From Brachycybe producta (Eukaryota; Arthropoda; Diplopoda; Playtdesmida; Andrognathidae): DNA of 64,000 bases. Position numbers and translations under genes: made by a program. The notes below the pieces were generated by a model, which did not search any database, was not told the DNA's origin, and saw only the letters and a list, made by a program, of their open reading frames with translations. Positions 38,931 through 53,680 of the stretch are shown in pieces (position 1 is the first letter of the stretch; each line of letters starts with the position of its first letter). The DNA lies in contig JAUPFP010000038.1 in the NCBI GenBank assembly GCA_036925085.1, positions 1,735,671-1,799,670 of the forward strand. Reading direction: 5' to 3'.

Positions 38931-40818
38931 AAGAAATAAATTAAGTTACTTTTGTAACGAAAGCATCAAATATCAATAAATAGAAATGCACTTTTGAGAA
39001 TGTGTGGCATTTTTAAATTACCTTCTTTCTAACAAAATATGCAAATACAACAAAAAAAAACCATTTACTTTAAAGTTGTAAAAAAAATCTCAGTATTTCA
39101 GATAAATATGGAATGTTAACTAGCAAAATTCATTCAAGTTATAAAAAAAATACACATTAACTGATAAAATGTCTCTAAAAAATTCCCATCATTTAAATAT
39201 GGAATTTAAAAAAAAACATACGAAAATAATATACTCGTAACATATCATCATCTGAGAAACACGTTAATCGTCAACTAATATGAATGAGCAAACAAAAAAA
39301 TAAATTCTAAAAGTAACAACAATAACAAGAGAATGTAAAAAAAAAATGTTATCAACGTGTGTAAAATATGCAATTGGTTACATTTTTCGTTGAATGAATC
39401 AAATCATGTGTCAGATGCTATTAAATAGAAAACACATCACTTTTTTTTTCTTCCTTATTCTCTCACATAGAAAATTGCACAGAACAAAAAAAAACTGGTG
39501 TTCATCAAGAAATTCATTCGAAGAAGAATAGTAGGGAAGGTGGGAGGGGGGGGGGGCGAGAACGAGAGAGAAAAAAAAAAGACGAAAATGAGAAAAGAAA
39601 AGCGACAATTGATCTTTGTGTAAAGCAAAGATGAAACGAAACAACAACAACAAAAAAAAAGGATAGAGAGAAAAAAAAACCCAAGTAAAAGCAACAAAAT
39701 GAGGAAAAACAATCGAACGACAATTGTTGGAATAATGTGTTTTGACAGCATCGATCAACACACGATCAATTGGCAACAAATGAAAAAAAAAGAAGAAGAA
39801 ATTGACGGTTAATAAATGACCACCGCCACCAAACCAAGTCTTCCAAGTTTTCTTCTTCTTCTTCTTTTTCCAATATAATGATTTTACTGGAATTCATATA
39901 AATTCCCCCCTTTCTACAAATACACATATTGATTACTTTCACTGCAAATAATGCTTTTTTAAGACTATTTCTTGCAAGTCGCACGGCTTATAAAACATTT
40001 AAAAAATAAAAAACTATGGCTCGATTTACATAGAAACTAATTGGTGAGTGATTACTGTGAGATTGTCAAAGTTAGTGCCTTAAAATCAGCAGTTTTTGAT
40101 AGAAAATTTCATCAAAAAGTTGATACTCCCTCTCTCTAACATTAGCTCAAAAAAATCCATCCGCACTTGAAGCTTGAGATTAGGTGAGAGTTAGTTCTAA
40201 TTTGTGTCATTGTCACAAAAAAGTAGCCCTCGACTTAGCTGGTCAACAAATCACACAACAGTCTTAAATCAAAAACAATCAGTTTCAACTGCTCTACAAG
40301 ACAGTCATTACGTAGCAAGAGGAGCTTAAAGGGTTAAAAGCTGGCTTTCCAAGCCCCGTAGTATTGAGATCATTTCAAGCCGTTTTTACGAGTCGTCTCC
40401 CCACAGATCGTCATAAGAGGCTGAAGTTGATCTTTAAGACAAGCTTCACTCAAGCCACTTTAAAACGATGGTTCATACAAACAAACAGAAAGTTAGCAAT
40501 CATTAAGAATACGAACTAAAATGTAGTTTTGCTCAAACAAATCGCAAAGAGCAATAATTCGCACAAATCGCAATAATTGTATTTTTCGATGTAAACACGA
40601 ATAATTCCTAAAAAAAAATTATTCTATCATACTTTTCCCAAAAAATTCGAGCAAAATGTTTCATCAAAAACTAAAAACTTTTTGCAAAAAGTTGTGGTTT
40701 TTATAAAGACTTTTCAACTTTTGATGCCCTTACAATTTCATAGTTTTCATTCATTTGTTCCATCCAACTTTTTTTTTATTAATTACCAAATGAACTTTTC
40801 TCCCTAAACAAGACTTTA
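38931..40818. other. A+T-rich non-coding DNA
   Basis: No gene seen. A family B-type right terminus (AGCAATCATTAAGAATACGA) lies at about 40496-40515 without a clear left partner. Confidence 0.5.
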
Positions 40819-41010
40819 AAGCGGCGATCACATTGGCAATATTTAAAGCAAAATTCACTGCAATTACCATTGTGATCAATACTCTTGCAAGATTTGCAGC
40901 AGTTTCTCGCACAACGTCCTACAGAAAACGCTATCTTCGTTTTTTCTTGCAAGAAACTGCAAGATTCACTGCAATGTTAGACTTATGTGTAGCCAGTGTG
41001 ATCGTCTTAT
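40819..41010. repeat. Family F short inverted-repeat element (MITE-like), about 190 bp
   Basis: Terminal repeats GCGGCGATCACATTGGC (40821) and GTAGCCAGTGTGATCGTC (ending 41006) are inverted. Sub-terminal blocks (AAAATTCACTGCAA, CTTGCAAGATTTGCAGCAG) face TTTCTTGCAAGAAACTGCAA and TTCACTGCAATG. The 69-codon frame across it is only this hairpin translated. Confidence 0.68.
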
Positions 41011-41013
41011 TAA

Positions 41014-41135
41014 CGGTCGTATTCTTAATTATTGCGCTATGATAAACTCATCAACTTGTGATAAGAAGTTTAATGTAAAAAGTTTATGATTAAAAACACT
41101 GGCTTTGATTTGACAAACATTAAGATCACCACACT
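41014..41135. repeat. Family B element (degenerate), flush against family F
   Basis: Left terminus GGTCGTATTCTTAATTATTG starts three bases after the family F element. An internal ATAAACTCATCAACTTGTGA block and an eroded right end (AACATTAAGATCACC) follow. Confidence 0.5.
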
Positions 41136-41184
41136 CATTATCAAGATTTGTATATAGGACCAGGTTAAATAATTTTATTTCCTG

Positions 41185-41757
41185 ATTATATTATATATAT
41201 ATATAGACCCATCTATCCTTCGTTCCGTCAGAAACGCTGTACAAACAAGGACAAAAACCTTGTAGCACGTCGGAATTTATATAAATTTAAATGAATAAAT
41301 GGGCCACTTTTTTTTCTCCAGGTCAAGATTACTTTGCGCTCTCCCTATTCAAGAACCCATGTGATATTAAATTGGAGGGGGAAAAGGGTGGGGGGAGAGA
41401 GACAGAAACGTGGAGGAGAAAAAAGGGAGAGGGAAAACTGAAATTGAAATGAAAAGAGTAAAAAAATAAACAAACGACGCGCATGCGCACACCAGAGAAA
41501 ATGAAAAGCTCATTTTCTCTTTCAAATATAAAAAGGGGAGGGGATAATAGTAGCAAAATTAAACCAGAATTTATCACAGGCAATTGTGCCCAGCATTAGA
41601 ATTTCTTTTGCTCAGCCTTTTTATGAACGTCATCAATTTCTAATTGGTTTGTTACTTGGTCTGACGTCATAAAAGGGCGGAGGAAAAGAAATTCTAATGA
41701 AGGGCACAATTGCCTGTGAATTTTGCTCCCGTCATTTATGACGGGTTACTCCACTAG
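41185..41757 (+). mobile_element. Non-autonomous Helitron with clear 3' terminus
   Basis: The 3' end shows the canonical Helitron layout. A perfect hairpin CCCGTCATTTATGACGGG (41728-41745) is followed by 8 bases and CTAG (41754-41757), and then a T (41758). Sub-terminal sequence contains an inverted pair (ACAGGCAATTGTGCCCAGCA and GGGCACAATTGCCTGTGAAT). The 5' end (expected A|TC) could not be fixed; similarity to the copies at 51131-51701 extends left to about 41220. No RepHel protein is encoded. A pyrimidine/purine-rich segment at 41375-41455 is shared in inverted orientation with 51190-51330. Confidence 0.78.
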
Positions 41758-41758
41758 T

Positions 41759-43651
41759 GTTTTAAAATTAACCAATACTAATAAATGAAAATGATTAAAA
41801 TATTGTAATGCTCTCATTATGTTTATGCCGCTAATGCACCGCATACCACATTACATAAAATGACGTCATTTTAAAAATCACCCGAAAATCTTTTATTTTT
41901 GCTCCGTGTGTATTTTTTTGTTTGTTGTTGTTTGCATATCCTTCTGCCTTCTGTTTTTATTTTCTCTCAATATCAAATCAGACCAATAAAAACCAAAAAC
42001 AACGTCGTTACTGTCATTCCACAGACGATATATACTCCGTAAAGGGGCAATATGTTTGACTGTTTTTGGCAATAGTTTCAAAAACCTAAACTACCTGTAA
42101 TGTGGCATCATAAAGGCAAGGTGGGACACACCAATGACGTGTTATTTTCACATCCGTTTTCGAAATCTGACGTTGTCAGTTGTCGAATATAGACCCACCA
42201 CCCGATCCCACCTCAATATTTCAACAGGCATCATCTTTAACCTCTCACTTTGGGCGCTCTTTAGAAAAAGAAGAAGAAATCTTCAGAAGAAAAAAAAAGA
42301 ACAAATCTATATAGAAATCTCTCTTTATACCTGAAAATTTACAAATCCTTAAACGCAGCTTTAAAAATTTGTAAACAAGAAGAAGAAAGAAAAAAAACCA
42401 CTAAGCAAATACTTGTTAATGGAAAATGAAATAATTAGTCAAGTTCCATTTCGTTGATCGAATAAACATTTCATTCAATCAAATGGTAAAAAATGGAAGA
42501 TTTCTTTTCAAAATCATAAAATCTATTTTTTTTTTGTCTTTCCTTTTAACATAAGTATTGAAAACCTTCAATGTTTGTAATCCCATAAAAAAACAACTAC
42601 CTTAAAAAACATGAAAAGTAGACATTTTTTTTTAGGAAAAGAAGCAGAAAAAATTGTATGAAATACATGTAGGCCTACCTCTTAAGATATTTGAAATTAA
42701 ATGGCATGTATCACATCTATACAAAATTACGTTAACGGCATTAAAGTTATGCATAGTTGGCATTATACATAAAAAAATTCTACAAAAAAATTCATTGATT
42801 TTCTTTTTTTCTTCTCTTCAAGAAAAAAAAAATATCGACTTTCATGGAGAAAAAAAAAGTGCAATGTACATCATTTAGAAATTACCTTTTTTTCAGTGAT
42901 AGTTTCAATATCTTACATATAGAAGAAGACTAAAAGAAGCCAAAAGAGAGAGAGAGAGAAAAGAGGAAAAAGATGGAATGGAATATCCATAGACAACATG
43001 CCGTAAAAAAGAAATATAAATGGGTATCCTCCTCCTCCTCCGCCTCCTCTTCCTCATATCGTATGATACTACATTTAATAAGTTTTCGAAGAAGAAGAAA
43101 AAACCCTCCAAAAATATAACTCAATAAGTTGGTGGAAAAATGGTTGTTTGAATTAGAAATATTAGATGAAATAACACACACACAAGCGATCGATGAAAAT
43201 AGATCTACATTTTTTTTGTTGGAATACATACATTATATAATATATAAAATGTATAATAAGTTTATCAGAGATTACTGAACTCGACAATTTCAGAACAAGA
43301 TTACAAAAATGAAAAAAATTGTACAACATTAGTGCCATTAATTTCACGCCGCCTTCTTCTTCTTCTTACGTCAAGAATGCCGGCGACATTTTATAATTCA
43401 ACAACCTCACAACAAGGAAAAAAGGAATTTTTAAAGTTGGCCAAGAATGAAAAAAAATTATATTTTAACTTTTTAAAATTAAGCAGAAAATGAAATCATG
43501 TTCAATGTTTCTAACATAGAAAAACAACTATTTTATGATTCATGGAATAACGAGGAATTTGTGGATTGGAATTCAATGCTAAAAGAAACAGATTTGGATC
43601 TTCATTCAGTCCTACATATAAATCTAATATTCACTTTACAGCCCTGTTCTG
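41759..43651. other. A+T-rich non-coding DNA
   Basis: No gene seen. Short (GA)n at 42945-42960 and a CCT/CTC tract at 43028-43054. Confidence 0.55.
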
Positions 43652-43969
43652 CCCTAATACCTTGTACACACACATGAGTTAAATTAATTCAAATTAAATG
43701 TGTTTAGGTGAATTAGACGGAATCCAGTTAAGGACATGAACCCAAATAAAAATTGATTTTATCATTAATATTTTAAATTGAAATACTAAATCAATATTTT
43801 GTCAATAGTTTATCTAATTATATATTTAAGTATTAACTCAATATTTTCAGATTATTAACTGAATAAATTGAATTTGACATATTGCTTGTTTGTCCTTCAC
43901 AGGGCTCTGTAGAACACGTTTATTATTTAAATGCATTTAAATTATCAGGTGTGTACTAGATATTAGGGG
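43652..43969. repeat. Family A element (MITE-like)
   Basis: Starts CCCTAATACCTTGTACACAC and ends GTGTGTACTAGATATTAGGG, giving inverted termini in which CCCTAATA is also inverted. Interior blocks match 25166-25470 and 54104-54411 nearly base for base (for example CACAGGGCTCTGTAGAACAC). Confidence 0.87.
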
Positions 43970-46129
43970 GTCGGAATACACAAACTATTTTCTGGCCACA
44001 TTTCGGCTTCAAAATGGAAGTCGAAAGGTGGTTTGGGTTGTGGTTACAATGTATTTTCTAAGGAAAGACTCAAGGTGGTCAGTTTGGACGACAATCCGAT
44101 TTCATTTTGCAGGCGAAAAGAGTGACCTGTGTGCCAATGAGCTTTTAGTTGAAGTTCAATTGCAGTTTCTTTATTCAGTTCAGATATCAGTTAATAATAC
44201 AGTTTTTCAAATGTTTCAAAATCGGAGCCAAAACAGAATCTTAACCAAAAAATAAATGGTTCAAAATTCTCACTTTTAAAATCAATTTCTAACAACGATG
44301 GCAGTTCGATTTCTGAAAAAAAAATTTTTTCGTCTTTGAAATTTATGACCGATTTTTTTTTAGTAACAAACACTGCCAGCCGCCCCTGTCTGTGTGTAGA
44401 GGAGGACCTCTACACACAGACACTAGAAGACATTGCATTAAAAATGCATAAAAATTGGAACAGGAAAGGGTATTTTTCTCCATAAGAAAAATCAACAGAC
44501 ATACTCCTGACACATCTGCATTGGATATGAGTGAAGTAGTGCTCAGGTGAGTTTGCCAAAAAAAAAATTCCAAAAAAGAGGAGACACACACCACAAGATA
44601 GAAGCAGAAAATATAAAAAAAAAAATCCCCTCGGGTGTAGGCACAGAAGCGGCGTTATTAAATTCTTGCAGCTGGTGACTATTATTAACACAAGACATAT
44701 CTCAGCAAACAAACAGCATTGAAAGATGCTGATGTTTTTTTCGTTATGTGTATGTTATACTGTATGTGACATGTGACTGTGTGTCAGTCTGTTCACCATA
44801 TAATCAACAAACTAACTGATCAGAAGAAGAAAAAATTGCATCAAGAGATTTTGTTTTTTGCTCATCTGATGGGTCACACATACATAATTTTTAACACACA
44901 AAAAAAAAGTTCGGAGACATAAACAGACATGGAAAAACTGTTAGCCTCTAAGCGAAACAAAACCACTAAATCTTATTATAAAAGGCTACATCGACTTTTT
45001 TTTTTTTTGAAAGAAAAAAAAAAGTTATTACGATTTCAACTTAAGATAGTCCCTCTTCTTTATAAAACCTTAATATTGAATTCCGTTCCATTTTTTTTTT
45101 CATCTTCAATAAAATTCTTTTTATTCTTCGAAAGCCGATAGAATAAAATCATCGATAAAAAAATACCTCCAGTAGTTTTCAGTTTTAATTATAAAAAATT
45201 TAATAATAGTTCGGTTTAATTTAAAAAAAAAAACCCTTTTGCTACTTTTGTACTGTAATAACATTTTTCTTTCTAAATATCTACCTCTACCTTCTTTTTA
45301 CACGATCAGATAGATTCTAGTTAAGAACACACGTTCTCCTTTTTTTATATATCTTGAAGATTCTCTCAAACAGAATTGAACAGAAGAAAAAAAAATTTAG
45401 CGCCCATTTAATTCGATTTCGAAGAAGCTTTTCAAGAGAAAAAGAGACAATTCCGTTCTAAAATTACGAGCAAAGAAATACTTTTTTTTTTTCTCTATCT
45501 CTTCTTTTAAACGTTTGAAAAACACTGTAGGGCTTTTTCTAAACTTTATACAATATACACTTCTACTAAAGATAAAAACAAAAAAGGAGTACAGAGAAGG
45601 AAGGTGTGAGGAATATAACCTTCATGCTTAAAGGTAATGTCTATACATGTATAAACTAGAATATACTGTATGTATAAAAAGGCATCGGGGTTCCTAACTT
45701 TTTTTTAGACCCGTATGTCTTAAGAAATAAAATGCTCGCCTGACTTAAGCTTAAATTGAACTCTTGAAACGATACACGTTACAAGAGAAAGAAGGAGGTA
45801 AAAATGGAAAAAAAATCGTTGAAAATTTATGAATAGTAAGTATTTAACCTCGGGTTCACGATCCGCATCCTTTTTTAAATCAATCCAGTTTAAATTTAAC
45901 TGAAGCCAAATTTCAATTTTAGCATGTATATTAAGCTCAAATTATATGGATCCATATGTTCCAGATACTTATCACTGTTACAAGTAACAGTGTTGGAGAA
46001 AAAAAAATCATGATTTATTGAAAAAATATCAAATTATCTGATATTTTTTTATACCTAATAAACGTTTTAACCTGAATTTCCCTATTTAATCCATCTGTGT
46101 GCAATTATGTTATCTTCGAACAGATTGAG
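43970..46129. other. A+T-rich non-coding DNA
   Basis: No gene seen. It includes the perfect hairpin at 44387-44422. Open frames here have chance composition. Confidence 0.5.
44387..44422. repeat. Perfect 16-bp-stem hairpin with 4-base loop
   Basis: TGTCTGTGTGTAGAGG, loop AGGA, then CCTCTACACACAGACA. The stem has no mismatches and sits in otherwise unremarkable DNA. Role unknown; no U-run or polyadenylation context is obvious. Confidence 0.85.
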
Positions 46130-46600
46130 GTTGCCACCAACTTTCAGGTTTTTTCATAAACAACTTCTGTGCACTGTAATAATAATAATAATAATAATAA
46201 TAATGGACATCATTTCCCCCTGCTAGTAGCTAGTTAGTTGTCCAAGGGGTTTTCATCCTGAGATTTTTAGGTTCTCAAGGTTTCCACATTGAGTGGCAAC
46301 CCCGTTTTTCAAATTCTTCCAAAATTTTAGAAATTCTTGAGCCTTTGTCCCTTTATGAAACTTAAGGACTCCGTTGAACCCTTTTTTTGGTGCTTTTAAG
46401 AGCATTCTTTTAGATTTTTGTCTGTTTTCAGAAACTGGCATTTACAGGTTTTACAAAACTTTTTGCTAAATTCCCTGAAATTTTCTAATTTCGTGATATT
46501 TCTAGGTTTTCCAGTAGTAGTAGTAAACTCCAAATTTGAAGTTAAAAACCAGTTTGAAAATTTCTCTAACCTGTCTATATTCTTCATTTTTTCACCGAGA
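46130..46600. repeat. Family D dispersed repeat, longer copy
   Basis: Contains CACATTGAGTGGCAACCCC and the AAATTCTTGAGCC block. The left part has an inverted GAGGTTGCCACCAACTTTCA, so the GGCAAC phrase occurs at both sides of an (AAT)n run at 46176-46204. Boundaries approximate. Confidence 0.5.
46176..46204. repeat. (AAT)n trinucleotide microsatellite
   Basis: About 29 bp of AAT units. Confidence 0.93.
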
Positions 46601-49577
<2,977 letters not shown>

Positions 49578-49979
49578 CCCCAAAAATTGGTTATAACTCG
49601 AGTTATAGTCAATGGATTCACCTGAAATTTTCAGCATAAAGAGATCATCTTATATTCTAAACTTTCTGCTAGGCAGAAATTTTTTTCTTTAAAAGGTAAA
49701 AATTAAAAAAATTAAAAACTGGAAAATGACCGTTTCATAATTATAGACGCACTAATGAACTTTTCACTTTTATTAATTATTGTGACAAAATAATATGCTG
49801 AATCATTAAAAATAGTAAGGTATACGACTGTTATGATGTTTCAAAACTTAAAACATTCTTTTTTACAGAATTAAACAATATTTATAAGCAAATTTACCGA
49901 AATTCTACTGAAAAGGAGCTAAAATGGCAATTTTCAGCTTTGATATTGTATTATCATGATGGCAATCTGCTTAATCATC

Positions 49980-50125
49980 ATGTACAATGATGTCCCAAAC
50001 GTTTTCATCAGGATTTAAGTCCGGGAGACACGCCGGCCATTCGAGAGTGGTGATATTTTGGTTCCGTAACCATTCCTTCGTTAGGTTATTGGAGGAAACT
50101 GGGCCATTTTCTTGCTGGAATACTA
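49980..50125 (-). pseudogene. Tc1-type transposase relic, catalytic C-terminal part (left arm)
   Basis: The minus-strand frame reads VFQQENGPVSSNNLTKEWLR followed by a block containing WPACLPDLNPDENVWDII. These correspond to the QQDNAP...WPxxSPDLNPIENVW region of Tc1 transposases (DDE/D catalytic core). The second catalytic Asp of the family motif is Glu here (QQENGP). The third acidic residue (the E of PDENVW) is kept. The frame is short and no start or DNA-binding domain is continuous with it, so the copy is dead. Confidence 0.85.
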
Positions 50126-50552
50126 AGCAAATGCTATAGAAGCGATGTAATATGGCAGTACATACCCTCGTAACATTGTCTGATAATCACTGATATTTAT
50201 TTGGGTTGAAATAAATGCTAAGCTCGCGTTTCAAAAACTAAGCTGCTCGTTTGAAAGGCACTAAATGTTCCCCATAATATTAGGCTCCCCCACTGCCGAA
50301 ATTTTGTTTAGGAAAATATTGTGCTTTTCTCGTAACATCCTTCCAATATGAAGAAAGAAAAAAAAAACCGTCAGAATCATCGAGATTGAATTTTTTCACG
50401 CACTCAGATATGTCGGTGGTGGTGGCCTAACAATATGCGAAGTATTTAGCGCATTTGAACCAACCAAAACATAATGTTTATTATCAGACAATATTATGAT
50501 AGTGTTTACTGACCTGCCAAAGTCGATTTCCTAGCGTTAGCTTAGCATTCGA

Positions 50553-50690
50553 GCAAGAAAATGCACCAGTTCGCTCCAGTAATCTAAGGAATCAATGGTT
50601 ACGAAACCAGAATATCACCACTCTCGAATGGCCAGGGTGTCCCCGGACTTAAATCTTACAGAGAACTTTCGGGACAACATCATACAATAA
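50553..50690 (+). pseudogene. Tc1-type transposase relic, catalytic C-terminal part (right arm)
   Basis: The plus-strand frame reads QENAPVRSSNLRNQWLRNQ and then ITTLEWPGCP. A frameshift falls inside the PDLNP motif. It covers the same part of the transposase as 49980-50125 in the opposite orientation. The two differ at several residues (for example NLTKEWLR against NLRNQWLR), so they are not fresh duplicates of each other. The family's second catalytic Asp is Glu here too. Confidence 0.82.
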
Positions 50691-51130
50691 TGATTTACAG
50701 ATTGCTATGATTATACTACAATAGCGGAGTTGAAAAGTCCCATTTTAGCTGTTTCGGGGTAGAATTTCTGCAAATTTGCTTATAAATATTGTTTAATTCT
50801 GTAAAAAAGAATGTTTTAAGTTTTGAAACATCATAACAGTTGTATACCTTACTATTTTTAATGATTCAGCATGTTATTTTGTCACAATAATTAATAAAAG
50901 TGAAAAGTTCATTAGTGCGTCTATAATTATGAAACGGTCATTTTCCAGTTTTTAATTTTTTTAATTTTACCTTTTAAAGAAAAAAATTTCTGCCTAGCAG
51001 AAAGTTTAGAATATAAGATGATCTCTTTATGCTGAAAATTTCAGGTGAATCCATTGACTATAACTCGAGTTATAACCAATTTTTGGGGTGCGTCTATATA
51101 TATGAAACGCACTGTATATTATTATATATA

Positions 51131-51440
51131 CTAGTGGGGTAACCCGTCATAAATGACGGGAGCAAAATTCACAGGCAATTGTGCGCATGCGCGTCGTTTT
51201 TTCTTTTTTTTACTCCTTTCATTTCAATTTCAGTCACCCCCTCCCACTTTTTTCTCTCCCCTTCTACACTTTCCAACCTTTTCCCCTCACCCCCTCCCAC
51301 TTTCCTCTCTCTCCCCCCTTCTACACTTTCCAAAGGAAGAGTTCAACATATAGTTGACCTTGAAAAAAAAACGGTTCATTTATTCAAATTTATATAAATT
51401 CCGACGTGCTTCAATGGTTTTGTTACTCCACACACACACA
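51131..51440 (-). mobile_element. Non-autonomous Helitron copy, 3' end at 51131
   Basis: On the minus strand the 3' end reads hairpin CCCGTCATTTATGACGGG (51143-51160), 8 bases, CTAG (51131-51134), then T. Inward it matches the reverse of 41220-41490, including GACGCGCATGCGCAC and TCGGAATTTATATAAATTT. Relative to 41185-41757 the internal ~200-bp block between the GCGCATGCGCAC phrase and the CAATTGCCTGTGAA phrase is missing. The 5' boundary (about 51440) is approximate. Confidence 0.72.
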
Positions 51441-51479
51441 AACACACACCTGGGGTATTATATATAAAATAATATCCCA

Positions 51480-51701
51480 GGTCTTTGATAATAGTAGCAA
51501 TATTAAACTAGAATTTATCACAGGCAACTGTGCCCAGCATTAGAATCTCTTTTCCTCCGCCCTTTTATGAACATCATCAATTTCTAATTGGTTTGTTGCT
51601 TGGTCTGACGTCATAAAAGAGCGGAGGAAAAGAAATTCTAAGGCAGGACACAATTGCCTGTGAATTTGGCTCCCGTCATTTATGACGGGTTACCCCACTA
51701 G
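51480..51701 (+). mobile_element. Non-autonomous Helitron 3' portion, head-to-head with the previous copy
   Basis: Aligns closely with 41550-41757 (GATAATAGTAGCAA to CTAG). The terminal hairpin is at 51672-51689, then 8 bases, CTAG at 51698-51701 and T at 51702. It lies opposite to the 51131-51440 copy, so both CTAG termini face outward. Together they look like an element with ~50-bp terminal inverted repeats. The 5' part is missing or fused. Confidence 0.75.
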
Positions 51702-51702
51702 T

Positions 51703-53680
51703 TATATAATAATATCTTAAAAAATAAACATCTCATAGTAGTTTGAAAATGACCCGTTTTTAGGTTTTTCCATTAACACACAAACTTTTAACATTAACAA
51801 ACAACTATTCTAGTTTCTGAATCACGTCGTTTGAATTTTTTTTGTAATGTTTCTCCTGAAAAAAGCTTAATGTTCTCAAAACCGCGGGTGGGATTCAAGT
51901 ATGGAGCCACCTTAATTGCAAGTTATATAACTATGGGCTGTCCTGATTTTTTGAAACCTTCTGTCAAAAGATCAATGAGTTTAGTAGTTACCTTTAACTT
52001 AAAGCAATCAACAAGAATACGGACCTTGCGCTCCAAATTTCAATTTAGTTATGCTAGAAGAGAAGAGCAATTTTGCCAGAAGAAGAAAAAAAAATACAGC
52101 TCCAGTTTTCAAATTGACACTAATTCAGGAACGCTTTTTTAACCTAGCTCACTTTTTAATCGAAACATCAAAAAGATTAGTTCGCTTGCAAAGGTGACTC
52201 AAATATCACTCAGACAAACTTTTCTTTTTTCCCTACAAATGATACAATTTCCAAAATGCAATTTTCATTTCCAAAAAGAATACAACTTTCATTTCGTTTT
52301 CTGAATAATAATGTAACACATTCATGTATATATAATTTCAATCATTTCATTTTTTTCTTCTGTTCTTTCCATATTTTCTTACTGAAATGTGTATTTATTT
52401 ATTTTTTTCAAAATAAAATGTTATTGTTTTTTTCTGAACGAAACATGAGAATTACATTAAATACAAAAAAAAACCGTTTTATGATAACAAAACTTTTTCT
52501 GATGGTGATGATGATGATGATGATGATGGTGGTGGTAGTAATATGAATTTTATTTCGTACACACAAAGTTTGTGTAATTGAGACACAAGGAGCATCTGAA
52601 AATTTAATTTCAGATGCAATGTGAATTAAATATCTGCAAAAATGCATAAATTCATTCTTTTTCTCTCCCTCTCTCTTTCTTGTTCAGTATATATTTTTTT
52701 AAAAAGAAAAAGTGCCATAAACAGTAATATGAAACTATATTTAAAGATGCGAGATGGGGGGGGGAGACATGCTTATGAATGTAAAACCAGTGAGCTCAAT
52801 TTGGAATACGAACAGTCAATTTTTTTATCGCAACAAATATGATTTTCATGAATTCTCGAACATAGAAGATAAGAACAACCATAAAAATAAAAAAAAATAC
52901 GAAAGAAACTATTATCACATACAAAAAAAACCAAGAAGAAGAAAATAAGTTACATGACGTACATGTAAATGAAGTCGTGAAAATGTAACTAAAAACCATT
53001 GGAAGCCCAAATCACGTCACCATAAACGTTTTCTTAAACTACTACAGAAGAGGAAAAAATGAAAATTCTGATAAAACATTCTCGTTACAACTTGGAACTC
53101 CCAAAAATAATAATAATAATAATTACAAAGCAAAACTTATGTGTATTTCTACAAGGTGTGTCGAATGTATTAATTCATGTGTTGGTTTTCATTTTCTAAG
53201 GTGGTTTACAAAATCAGATAAAAATTACTAACAACGAAGGTAATCTTTATGTAGAAACTACTTTTTAAACATTAAAACTTTGTTAAGAAACTAAAATAAT
53301 ATATGAATATATGCTTCATGACAACAAATACCAATTTTTTATGGCAAAGTTTGAAAAAAAAAATCTGGAGTTTAAATAAAACGTTGATGCAAAAAATAAA
53401 AAGACAAAATAGACTCCTTTCAAAATTAAATAAAAATTTTATTTTTAAAAAATAATGATCATATTTTTAGGACAATTATCTACTAGTTTAGTTTCAAACA
53501 AACTTAGAACTGAGTTGTGTAAATGTCTACTTTCACTATACATGTATACTCCTTTAAATTACTGTTCAGCCATAATTGTAAGAAGAAGAAAAACGACTAA
53601 ACGCTTCTTCTTGTACAAAACGCTTTTGAAATTGGGCATTTTTTGTTTTATATTTCTGCGAGTCTACGACTAGGAGGATA
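51703..53680. other. A+T-rich non-coding DNA
   Basis: No gene seen. A (TGA/ATG)n run lies at about 52503-52527. A 10-bp perfect hairpin (GCATCTGAAA facing TTTCAGATGC) lies at 52592-52617. A family E-like ACTATTCTAGTTTCTGAATC phrase lies near 51805-51824. Confidence 0.5.

Larger units (their letters stand above)
49578..51114. mobile_element. Palindromic Tc1-like element, about 1.54 kb
   Basis: The two outer arms (about 49578-49905 and 50770-51088) are near-identical inverted copies, differing at only about three positions by eye over some 310 bp. They begin CCCCAAAAATTGGTTATAAC. The right arm continues to the true terminus, read inward as CAGTGCGTTTCATATATATA, next to a TA (51115-51116), the Tc1/mariner target. 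On the left this terminal ~25 bp is missing and replaced by (TA)n. Inside each arm is a decayed relic of the same part of the transposase, in opposite orientations. Identity drops abruptly inside about 49905 and 50770. There is no intact transposase. Confidence 0.85.

Noticed and set aside
40833-41042. 69-codon frame with a hydrophobic tail
   Set aside because: It spans the family F inverted-repeat element and runs into family B, so it is a hairpin being translated.
51131-51701. Classical terminal-inverted-repeat DNA transposon with ~50-bp ends
   Set aside because: Each end has the Helitron 3' signature (hairpin, 8 bases, CTAG, then T), and the single-ended copy at 41185-41757 shows the family is a Helitron. 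The apparent inverted repeats come from two opposed copies.
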